NCBI GenBank assembly: GCA_050699055.1 | Contig: JBOHCT010000101.1 | Location: forward strand, 1-14,967 | From: JBOHCT01 sp050699055 | GTDB lineage: Bacteria; Actinomycetota; Actinomycetes; Streptosporangiales; JBOHCT01 | Direction of reading: 5' to 3' | Length of the DNA stretch: 14,967 nucleotides | Shown here: in pieces, positions 8,960 to 14,967 of the stretch | Layout of the letters: the number at the start of each line of letters is the position of its first letter | Position numbering within the stretch: the first letter of the stretch is position 1 | Made by a program: the position numbers and the translations under genes | The notes under the pieces: generated by a model | Database searches by the model: none | What the model was told of the DNA's origin: nothing | The model's input: the letters and a program-made list of their open reading frames with translations, nothing else

Positions 8960-9793
8960 TCAGGTCTGACGCTCGTCGGCGAGGTCCTCCTCGGTGGTGA
9001 GGGCGCCGGTCATGGCGGCCACGAGGTCATCCGTGGTCACCTCGGAGGCGCGGAAGCGGGCCACCCGCTGGCCCAGCCGCATCACCTCGACGCGGTCGGC
9101 GACCTCCAGGACCTGGGGCATGTTGTGGCTCACCAGCACCACCGACATGCCCTGGCCGCGCACCCGGCGTACGACATCGAGCACGCGGCCCGTCTGCACG
9201 ACGCCGAGCGCCGCGGTCGGCTCGTCGAGGACCACCACCTTGGTCGCCCACACGACGGCACGCGCGACCGCGACGCTCTGCCGCTGCCCGCCGGACAGCA
9301 GCGCGATCGGCGTAGACACCCGGGGGATGTTCACCCCGAGGTCCTCCAGCGCCCTGGTCGCACCGCGGCGCATCGCCCGCTTGTTCAGCAGCCCGCTCCT
9401 GCCGAGCAGCCCCCGTCTGCGGATCTCCCGCCCGAGGTACAGGTTCGAGGCGATGTCGAGGTCGTCGGCCACCGCGAGGTCCTGGTAGACGGTCTCGATA
9501 CCCATGCGGCGGGCCACGATCGGGTTCGGCAGCGTGACCGTACGCCCCTCCAGCCTGACCTCGCCGGAGTCGGGCTGGTGGGCGCCGGAGAGCACCTTGG
9601 TCAGCGTGCTCTTTCCGGCGCCGTTGTCGCCGATCAACGCCACGACCTCGCCGGGATAGGCGGTGAGGTGCGCACCTCGCAACGCGTGGACATGCCCGAA
9701 GCGTTTGACGATGCCGCGGGCCTCGAGGACGGGCACCAGCTCCTCTCTGTCGCTCGTCCGCGCCGGCGCCGCCGCGCCCGTCTCCTCCTCCAT
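8960..9793 (-). CDS. Sugar ABC transporter ATP-binding protein (single-domain, RbsA/XylG-like)
   Basis: The ATPase of a ribose-type (CUT2) sugar importer. The 277-residue protein contains Walker A GDNGAGKS (55-62), Q-loop TVYQDLAVADDLDI (101-114), signature LSGGQRQ (166-172), Walker B VVVLDEP (186-192), D-loop region TAALGVVQ, and H-loop H223 in VSHN. It has only one ATPase domain, about half the length of RbsA, so it should act as a homodimer like FrcA-type proteins. Its ATG overlaps the binding-protein stop by one base (TAATG). No good ribosome site precedes it, so translational coupling is likely. A non-homologous 20-residue acidic start precedes the domain. Confidence 0.92.
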   Translation of the reverse strand: MEEETGAAAPARTSDREELVPVLEARGIVKRFGHVHALRGAHLTAYPGEVVALIGDNGAGKSTLTKVLSGAHQPDSGEVRLEGRTVTLPNPIVARRMGIETVYQDLAVADDLDIASNLYLGREIRRRGLLGRSGLLNKRAMRRGATRALEDLGVNIPRVSTPIALLSGGQRQSVAVARAVVWATKVVVLDEPTAALGVVQTGRVLDVVRRVRGQGMSVVLVSHNMPQVLEVADRVEVMRLGQRVARFRASEVTTDDLVAAMTGALTTEEDLADERQT

Positions 9794-10866
9794 TAGACGG
9801 GCGGGTTCTCGCAGCTGGGATGCAGCACGGACTGGACGTCAGGGGTGCCCATGTTCTTCTTCGTCACGAACGTCACCCCGGTGTCCATCGACTGCAGACT
9901 CTTACCCTTTCGGATCTTCGCCACGATGTTCTTGACCCCGACGTATCCCATCTTGAAGGGATTCTGGACGACGAGCGCGTAGATCTCACCCGACTTCAAC
10001 GCCTTGATCTCGTCCGGAGCGGCGTCCCATCCGACGATCTTCACCTTGTCGAGCTTGCCGGCCTCCTTCACCGCCGAGGACGCGCCGATCACGCTGGGCT
10101 CGTTGGCGGCGAAGATGCCGTCGATGTCCGGGTTCGCCGTCAGGATGTTCTCTGTGACCTGGCGAGCCTTGTTCACGTCGCTGTGGCTCGGCCGGTCGGC
10201 GACGAGCTTCAGGTTGGGGTGCTTTTTCAGACCCTTCTTGAAGCCACGCGCGCGCTCGGTGTTCGTCTGCGCCCCGGGCTGGAACTCGATCATCGCGACC
10301 TTGTGCTTCCCCGGGCCGAGCGCGTCCGCGAGCAGGCCCGCGGCCTTCACCGCGGAGGCCTCGTTGTTCGTCGCGTACAACGGCACGTCGGACGGGCGGC
10401 TCTTCGTACCGGAGTCGATCTCGACGACCGGGATACCGGCACCCTTCGCGTGCTGGACCACCCCCTGGAGCGCGGTGGAGTCGGTGGCGGCGAACACCAT
10501 GCCGTCGACCTGCTTGGTGATGAAGTTCTGCAGCAGGTCGACCTGTCCGCTCACGTCGGTCTCCGCGCTCACGCCGGTCCAGTCGACCTTGACAGTGCTG
10601 TTCTTGTTGCCCCCTTTCTTGCCGAGCTTGTCCGCGGCGCACATGGCGCCCTTCTTCACGGTGGTCCAGTAGTCGAAGCCGACGGCCTTGGGCACGACCG
10701 CCAGCTCGAGTGGACCCGACTTGGTGCCACCGCCCTGGTTGTTCGATGAGCCGCCTTGGTTGTGTACGCTCACGCCGCCGCCACCGCAGGCGGCCGCGGT
10801 GAGGGCAAGCCCCGCGAGTCCTGCCGCGAGTAGGCGCCGCGGTTTCCTGGATCCTCTGTCAGTCAT
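9793..10866 (-). CDS. Sugar ABC transporter substrate-binding lipoprotein (RbsB-like, Peripla_BP_4)
   Basis: The receptor of the CUT2-type importer. From ATG 10866 it is 357 residues. A basic N-terminus and hydrophobic core lead to a lipobox LTAAAC (C27), then a Gly/Ser/Asn-rich linker, then the two-lobed periplasmic-binding domain. Family segments include AVVPKAVGFDYWTTVKKGA, a DLLQNFITKQVDGMVFAATDS region, and IDGIFAANEPSVIGASSAVKEAG. The proteins of this group bind pentoses, hexoses, polyols or autoinducer-2, and the ligand is not readable here. A GTG at 10878 in the same frame overlaps the permease stop (TAGTG) but has no ribosome site. GGAGAG at 10871-10876 serves the ATG, so that start is chosen. 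Confidence 0.92.
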   Translation of the reverse strand: MTDRGSRKPRRLLAAGLAGLALTAAACGGGGVSVHNQGGSSNNQGGGTKSGPLELAVVPKAVGFDYWTTVKKGAMCAADKLGKKGGNKNSTVKVDWTGVSAETDVSGQVDLLQNFITKQVDGMVFAATDSTALQGVVQHAKGAGIPVVEIDSGTKSRPSDVPLYATNNEASAVKAAGLLADALGPGKHKVAMIEFQPGAQTNTERARGFKKGLKKHPNLKLVADRPSHSDVNKARQVTENILTANPDIDGIFAANEPSVIGASSAVKEAGKLDKVKIVGWDAAPDEIKALKSGEIYALVVQNPFKMGYVGVKNIVAKIRKGKSLQSMDTGVTFVTKKNMGTPDVQSVLHPSCENPPV

Positions 10867-10877
10867 GGGACTCTCCA

Positions 10878-11891
10878 CTATTCACGTTCGCTGAGCCGAC
10901 GACGGCGGAGGCGATCGAAGTACACGGCGAGCCAGATGATCACGCCGATGATCACCTCTTGGTAGAAGATGTTGATCCCGAGGAGTACTGACCCGTTACG
11001 GACCAGGGCGATCAGGAACGCGCCGATGAGGGTGCCGACGATACGCCCCTGGCCGCCGAACAGGCTGGCGCCTCCGATCACGGCGGCCGCGATCACGTCG
11101 AGCGGCAGGTCCTCGCCGAAGCCCGGCTGTCCGGAGTTCACCCGCGACGCGGCGACCAACCCTCCGATCCCCACCAGTGCCCCCGCGAAGGCGTACACCC
11201 CCATCAGGTAGCGGTCCACCGGGATGCCCGAGCGGCGGGCCGCCTCCGGGTTCGAGCCGATCGCGTACATGTAGCGGCCCATCGTGGACTGCGAGAGCAC
11301 GAACGCCGTGATGACCGCGACGAGGAGCAGCACGAGGATGGCGATCGGGAAGCCGGAGATCTCGCCGTTGCCAAGGAGCTGGAACGCTGTGGGGAGGCCG
11401 TACACCGCGACGCCGCCCGTGGAGATGAAGACGAGACCGCGGGCAACGGTCATCATGCCGAGCGTGGCGATGAAGGGGCTGATCCGCGCCTTGGTGACCA
11501 GAAAGCCGTCGAGGAGTCCCGCCCCGATCCCTACGACGATCCCCACGAGCGTCGCCTGGCCGACCCCGACGCCGAGCCGACTGATAGCGAGCGCGGCGAT
11601 GACCCCGGACAGGGCGGCGACCGAACCGACGGACAGGTCGATGCCCGCGGTAATGATGATCAGCGTCTCGGCCATGGCGACGATCGCCGTCACCGCGGTC
11701 TGCGCCCCGACGTTGAACAAGTTTTCCTCGGTGAGGAAGTGCGGCGAGGCGAAGCTCAGCGCGATGAACAGGGCGATCAGCGCGGCAGCGGCGGACACCT
11801 GCGAGACCGCGACCTCCAGCCGCTCCCGCAGGCCTTCGTACAGCCTGGCCCGCACCCGTCCAACGACGGCCTCCCCTCCGGGTGCGCTCAC
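10878..11891 (-). CDS. Sugar ABC transporter permease (RbsC-like, CUT2)
   Basis: The membrane channel of the sugar importer and the first gene of its operon. From GTG 11891 it is 337 residues, the usual RbsC length. Hallmarks are SFASPHFLTEENLFNVGAQ (46-64), the conserved TAGIDLSVGSVAALSGVIAA (81-100), MGRYMYAIGSNPEAARRSGI (204-223), and the ATPase-contact region IGGASLFGGQGRIVGTLIGA (272-291), among about nine to ten hydrophobic helices. The frame is open to another GTG at 11990, but the extra 33 residues are polar and unlike the family. GGGGAGGG at 11897-11904 sits 5 bases before the chosen GTG. Having the permease before the binding protein and ATPase is a less usual gene order for this importer class. 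Confidence 0.9.
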   Translation of the reverse strand: MSAPGGEAVVGRVRARLYEGLRERLEVAVSQVSAAAALIALFIALSFASPHFLTEENLFNVGAQTAVTAIVAMAETLIIITAGIDLSVGSVAALSGVIAALAISRLGVGVGQATLVGIVVGIGAGLLDGFLVTKARISPFIATLGMMTVARGLVFISTGGVAVYGLPTAFQLLGNGEISGFPIAILVLLLVAVITAFVLSQSTMGRYMYAIGSNPEAARRSGIPVDRYLMGVYAFAGALVGIGGLVAASRVNSGQPGFGEDLPLDVIAAAVIGGASLFGGQGRIVGTLIGAFLIALVRNGSVLLGINIFYQEVIIGVIIWLAVYFDRLRRRRLSERE

Positions 11892-11929
11892 CGGAGCCCT
11901 CCCCGGCGGGTGGGACTGATCGTGGCCAT
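11888..11929 (-). CDS. Possible 13-residue leader peptide ahead of the sugar permease
   Basis: An ATG at 11929 opens a frame MATISPTRRGGLR that ends in a TGA overlapping the permease GTG (GTGA). AGGA and GAGG lie just upstream and could serve as a weak ribosome site. The mini-frame spans the permease ribosome site, so its translation could expose or couple that start. This is visible in the sequence, but a 13-codon frame can arise by chance. Confidence 0.3.
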   Translation of the reverse strand: MATISPTRRGGLR

Positions 11930-11972
11930 GGCCTCGTCCTAGGCGCGTGCGCTCAATGAGACATCCGACGGA

Positions 11973-12001
11973 TTCGTAACAGGTTGCCACAGCGGGGTCA
12001 A
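11973..12001 (-). promoter_or_regulatory. Candidate promoter of the sugar/Tm-1 operon
   Basis: On the minus strand TTGACC (12001-11996) is separated by 17 bases from TACGAA (11978-11973). The -35 matches the housekeeping consensus in five of six bases; the -10 is weak. Transcription would start near 11966 and give a leader of about 75 bases before the permease GTG. A GGTTG/CAACC dyad (11982-11986 and 11999-12003) spans the spacer and might be an operator. Confidence 0.4.
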
Positions 12002-12037
12002 CCGGGACACGCGTTCGGGTTGAGTCCGTCCACCGGC

Positions 12038-12119
12038 GGTCGAAACGAGAGGCCGGCGACGAGCGCAGGAGTCACCCGCCTTGACGCCGTTGTCGACGAT
12101 GTCACCGTCAGGTCGAAAC
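12038..12119. repeat. Two direct copies of GGTCGAAAC in the divergent promoter region
   Basis: The 9-mer GGTCGAAAC occurs at 12038-12046 and again at 12111-12119, 73 bases apart, which is close to seven helical turns. Both copies lie between the divergent sugar operon and the aldo/keto reductase gene. They could be half-sites for a regulator bound on one face of the DNA. The copies are exact, but function is inferred. Confidence 0.3.
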
Positions 12120-12120
12120 A

Positions 12121-12126
12121 TAGGAT
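12121..12126 (+). promoter_or_regulatory. Candidate -10 element of the aldo/keto reductase gene
   Basis: TAGGAT fits the TANNNT pattern of actinobacterial -10 elements and would place the transcript start about 20 bases before the ATG at 12153. No good -35 is found at the normal distance; TTGTCG and TTGACG lie too far upstream. The gene may need an activator, or this element may be a chance match. Confidence 0.25.
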
Positions 12127-12152
12127 GTCTGCGGATCCGAGAATGGGTGGTC

Positions 12153-13157
12153 ATGAGCATCGATCCCACGGAGCGCGTCCCTGTCGGCCGTACCAGGCTC
12201 AGCGTCACCCGCTTCGGTCTCGGGACGACCGCGATCGGCAACCTCTTCCAACCCGTCGCTGAGGCGACCGCCGCCGCGACCGTCGAGACCGCGTACGCCG
12301 AGGGGGTCCGATTCTTCGACACCGCGCCGCTGTACGGCCACGGGCTGGCCGAGCGGCGGGTCGGTTCGAGCCTGGCCGGCCGGTCACCGGAGGAGTACAC
12401 GCTCGCGACCAAGGTCGGCCGGCTGCTGCGGCCCGGCGCCCCGCCCGAGCCGGGCCAGGTGGTCGACGGCCGACACATCTTCCGCGACGTACCCCCCGAC
12501 GGACCCGTGTTCGACTTCGGTTACGACGGCGTGCGGCGGTCGCTCGAGGAAAGCCTGCGCCGGCTCCGCCTCGACCGTGTCGACATCCTGCACATCCACG
12601 ACCCCGACGACCATCCGGCCCAGGCGCTGGGGGAGGCGTACGTCGCCCTGGACGACCTGCGCGCCCAGGGGGTCATCGGGGCCGTCGGCGCGGGCATGAA
12701 CCAGGCGGACATGCTCGTCCGCTTCGCTCGCGAGGCGGACTTCGACTGTTTCCTGATCGCCGGCCGTTACAGCCTGCTCGACCAGTCGGCCGGGCGGGAG
12801 CTGCTGCCGGTGTGCGCGGAGAAGCGCATCGCGGTCTTCGTCGGTGGGGTCTACAACAGCGGACTGCTCGCTGACCCGCGACCCGGGGCGACGTACGACT
12901 ACCGGCCGGCCGACGATGAGCGTCTTCGGCTGGCCCGGCGGATCGCGGAAGTGTGCGGGCGCCATGACGTACCGGTCAAGGCGGCCGCGCTGCAGTTCCC
13001 GTTCGGCCACCCGGCGGTCACCAGCGTGCTCGTCGGGGCGCGCTCGCCAGGGGAGGTGGCGGAGAACATCCGCATGCTGCGCCAGCCGATCCCCGGCGAC
13101 CTGTGGGTGGAGCTGCGGGCCGAAGGCCTCCTGGCCGAGGGGGTGCCGGCCCCGTGA
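12153..13157 (+). CDS. Aldo/keto reductase (L-fucose / D-threo-aldose 1-dehydrogenase-like)
   Basis: A cytoplasmic NAD(P)-dependent oxidoreductase of 334 residues. The opening SVTRFGLGTTAIGNLF (17-32) and GVRFFDTAPLYGHGLAERRVG (51-71) resemble the D-threo-aldose/L-fucose dehydrogenase and pyridoxal dehydrogenase branch of the superfamily. The expected catalytic residues are present: D56, Y61, K87 in ATKVGR, and H149 in HIHDPDD. The C-terminal part has cofactor-site features such as SVLVGARSPGEVAENI (291-306). The ATG at 12153 fits the start of homology; upstream in-frame starts add 24 unrelated residues. Only a weak GGGTGG precedes it. The gene is divergent from the sugar importer operon, which suggests that it oxidises the imported sugar. 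The exact substrate is not known. Confidence 0.88.
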   Translation: MSIDPTERVPVGRTRLSVTRFGLGTTAIGNLFQPVAEATAAATVETAYAEGVRFFDTAPLYGHGLAERRVGSSLAGRSPEEYTLATKVGRLLRPGAPPEPGQVVDGRHIFRDVPPDGPVFDFGYDGVRRSLEESLRRLRLDRVDILHIHDPDDHPAQALGEAYVALDDLRAQGVIGAVGAGMNQADMLVRFAREADFDCFLIAGRYSLLDQSAGRELLPVCAEKRIAVFVGGVYNSGLLADPRPGATYDYRPADDERLRLARRIAEVCGRHDVPVKAAALQFPFGHPAVTSVLVGARSPGEVAENIRMLRQPIPGDLWVELRAEGLLAEGVPAP

Positions 13158-13185
13158 CGAGCAGGCGCCTGAAGAAACGCGTCAC
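13154..13185. terminator. Possible bidirectional stem-loop between convergent genes
   Basis: GTGACG (13154-13159) pairs with CGTCAC (13180-13185), enclosing a perfect 10-base palindrome CAGGCGCCTG (13162-13171). It lies between the convergent aldo/keto reductase and AhpD-like genes, with the reductase stop codon inside the first arm. The stems are short and no U-tract follows, so a terminator role is weakly supported. Confidence 0.25.
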
Positions 13186-13200
13186 CTACGCCGCGGATGC

Positions 13201-13809
13201 TCAGACACCGGGGGAGGGGGTGCCACGTTCGGGTGGGATGCGGCCGATCGAGTGGTACTCGGGGTTCGCGATCTGACCGAGGCCCATGGCCATGCGGTTC
13301 GTGAAGTTGTACATCGAGGCGATCTCGACGACGTCCCAGATCTCCTCGTCGGCGAGCCCGACCTCACGCAGGCGACCCAGGTCGGCCTCGTCGCACTCCA
13401 GCGGCTGGAGCGTGAGCTTCTCCGCGTACGCGCAGATCGCCGCTCGCCTCCCGTCGAGGCCGGCGCGGCGCCAGTCGAACGTGATCCGGTCGCCGAGCAC
13501 CGGGTCGCCGAGCTCCTCCCGCAGCGTCGCGCCGTGGGCCGCCAGGCAGTAGATGCAGTGGTTCGCGGCCGAGACGACGATCGCGATCATCTCTCTGTCC
13601 GCGGCCGAGAGGTTGTCGGTGGGCTCGTGCAGCTGCTTGTAATGGTCGAACCACGCGGAGAACCGCTCGGGCCGGTAGGCGTAGGAGCGGAACACGTTCG
13701 GTACGAACCCGAGGTTCTGTCTGGCCTTGGCGAACAGCTTCCGCAGCCGCTCCGGGAGCTCGGACTCGTCGGGTGCGGGAAAGAACCACCCCGTCTCCCT
13801 GATGCTCAC
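13201..13809 (-). CDS. AhpD-like / carboxymuconolactone decarboxylase family peroxidase-related protein
   Basis: A 202-residue soluble all-helical protein of the AhpD-like superfamily. The redox motif NHCIYCLAAHGA (83-94) supplies C85, C88 and H92, with E73 in DREMIAI as the likely proton-relay partner. The C-terminal EIASMYNFTNRMAMGLGQIANPEY (162-185) matches the 'uncharacterized peroxidase-related enzyme' subgroup. Such proteins reduce peroxides or have related thiol chemistry; the physiological partner is unknown. The start is GTG at 13809 with GGGAGG about 6 bases upstream, 11 bases after the stop of the MFS gene. The two genes are therefore probably co-transcribed, or were before the MFS gene was broken. 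Confidence 0.87.
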   Translation of the reverse strand: MSIRETGWFFPAPDESELPERLRKLFAKARQNLGFVPNVFRSYAYRPERFSAWFDHYKQLHEPTDNLSAADREMIAIVVSAANHCIYCLAAHGATLREELGDPVLGDRITFDWRRAGLDGRRAAICAYAEKLTLQPLECDEADLGRLREVGLADEEIWDVVEIASMYNFTNRMAMGLGQIANPEYHSIGRIPPERGTPSPGV

Positions 13810-13820
13810 TCCGGCCCTCC

Positions 13821-14864
13821 CTATGCGCGTCCTCCCTCCGACGGTACAGCGGCCGCGTCGTACTCCACGGAGATGTCGCTCTTCGACCGGTCGGGGAGCA
13901 GGACCGTGGCGATAAAGCCGAGGATGGAGATGAAGATGACGTACCCGCTGATCGGGTACGGCGAGACGTAGGCGGCGAACAAGGCCGCCGCGATGAGCGG
14001 CGCCGGGCCCCCGGCGATGATGGACGCGCTCTGGTAACCGAGCGAGGCGCCGCTATAGCGCAGCCGCCCCGTGAAGCTCTCCGCGATCAGCGCCGCCTGC
14101 GGGCCGTACAAGACGTCGTGCGGGATCAACGACAGCACGATCACGAGGAACACCAGCCACGGGATGCCGAGCCCCAGCAGGAAGTAGTACGGGATCGCCC
14201 ACAGTGCGGTGACGACCGCGCCGACAAGGTACACCTTCTTGCGGCCGTAGATGTCGGACAGGTAGCCGAAGAAGGGGATGCTGAACAGCTCCAGAGCCGC
14301 CGCGCACACGACGGCGACGGTGAGGAAGCCCCGGTCCATCTTCAGCGCGGAGACGCCATAGCTGAAGATGAAAACGGTGAAGATGTAGAACGGCGCCTGT
14401 TCCGGGAGGCGAAGGAAGGCCGCCAGGACGACCTCCCGCCAGTTGCGCCGCAGGACCGCGGCGAGCGGCTGGCGCTCGATGCGCTTCTCCCGCACCAGCC
14501 TGGTGAAGATCGGCGTCTCGATGATCCCGAGCCTGATGTACAGCCCGATCCCGACGAGCACAAAGCTCAGCAGGAACGGGATCCGCCATCCCCACGCGAA
14601 GAAAGCGTCACCGGAGACGGCGCTGAACAGCGCCACCATGGCGTTCGCCAACAGCAGGCCGACCGGCACCCCGAACTGCGGCCAGCTTGTGATGAAACCG
14701 CGTTTCCCTCTGTGGCCCCACTCCATGGAGAGCACGACCGAGCCGCCCCACTCGCCGCCGACGCCGATGCCCTGGGCGATGCGCAGGATGATGAGAATGA
14801 CCGGAGCCCACACGCCGATGCCCGCGTAGGCGTGCTCACTGGGAGCCGTTCGGAAACTCGCTTC
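13821..14864 (-). pseudogene. 5'-truncated MHS-family MFS transporter (metabolite:H+ symporter)
   Basis: The readable protein resembles ProP/KgtP/ShiA-type metabolite:proton symporters but begins at the fourth membrane helix. From the usable GTG at 14813 it has 330 residues, against roughly 430-450 for the family. Visible features are LRIAQGIGVGGEWGGSVVLS (10-29), the family-typical ETPIF (99-103), the second-half loop LSDIYGRKK (185-193), and later helices to about residue 305. In-frame residues upstream of the GTG (YAGIGVWAP) still match the family. The frame then becomes unrelated and meets a TGA at 14865-14867. No frame further upstream encodes the missing helices or the first GDRxGR-type loop. 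Loss of helices 1-3 should abolish transport. The gene is either a pseudogene or the 3' part of one interrupted at the window edge. Confidence 0.75.
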
Positions 14865-14967
14865 TCAGTAGCGCATGACTAAAGGATCCACCACATCGCT
14901 CGCTGATGTCCGCGCGTGGTTATCTCCGCCGCCAGCCGAAATTATTGTAATAATCAAATTGTGACCT
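14850..14967. other. Low-GC, non-homologous segment abutting the broken MFS gene
   Basis: From about 14861 to the end the G+C content is near 50%, clearly below the neighbouring genes. It ends in an AT-rich stretch containing the dyad ATTATT-GT-AATAAT (14941-14954). The segment replaces the expected 5' end of the transporter. It could be the edge of an insertion sequence or of a rearranged block. I cannot identify a transposase or a known terminal repeat. Confidence 0.5.

Noticed and set aside
11892..11990. Longer N-terminus for the sugar permease starting at GTG 11990
   Set aside because: The added 33 residues are polar and lie over the probable promoter. The GTG at 11891 has a strong ribosome site.
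14841..14875. An insertion-sequence terminal repeat at the MFS junction
   Set aside because: The junction sequence looks like it could be one, but I could not match it to a specific family, and the other end is outside the window. It is kept only as a possibility under the truncation finding.
14875..14964. A 29-residue plus-strand open frame near the right edge
   Set aside because: It has no ribosome site and no recognisable content, and it ends in the AT-rich dyad. It may be debris of an inserted element but cannot be supported as a gene.

Overview
The window is GC-rich DNA of an actinobacterial type. This is inferred from the strong third-position G/C bias, frequent GTG starts with GGAGG-like ribosome sites, glycine-rich linkers after the lipoprotein cysteines, and long spurious antisense reading frames. 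I cannot name a genus. All genes but one lie on the minus strand. I see no rRNA, tRNA, CRISPR array or complete mobile element.

Region A (52-6020, minus strand) is a complete peptide/nickel-type (Opp/Dpp) ABC importer operon. Its transcription order is lipoprotein binding protein (6020-4284), permease B (4199-3219), permease C (3226-2243), ATPase D (2246-1098) and ATPase F (1101-52). The last four genes overlap by 4-8 bases, so they are probably translationally coupled. A strong GC hairpin (4231-4263) separates the binding protein from the permeases. A second perfect hairpin (14-45) follows the last stop codon and probably ends the operon.

Region B (6392-11891, minus strand) looks like one six-gene operon. 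It holds a ribose-type sugar ABC importer in the order permease, binding protein, single-domain ATPase. These are followed by a UPF0261 (Tm-1 N-terminal-like) protein, a PEP-hydrolase-like TIM-barrel protein (PF09370, the Tm-1 C-terminal-like half), and a small SRPBCC protein. The two Tm-1-like halves are fused in the tomato antiviral protein Tm-1 and are separate, adjacent genes here. Their biochemical role is not settled, and their place behind a sugar importer suggests carbohydrate catabolism. This is the most interesting block of the window.

Region C (12153-13157, plus strand) is a divergent aldo/keto reductase of the L-fucose / D-threo-aldose dehydrogenase type. It shares the 11892-12152 intergenic region with the sugar operon. 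A simple reading is that the imported sugar is oxidised by this enzyme and processed further by the Tm-1-like pair.

Region D (13201-14864, minus strand) holds an AhpD/carboxymuconolactone-decarboxylase-like protein preceded by an MHS-type MFS transporter that lacks its first three membrane helices. Homology in the transporter stops abruptly near 14845-14860. Beyond that point the sequence is markedly less GC-rich and unrelated, so the gene is probably broken by an insertion or rearrangement at the right edge of the window.
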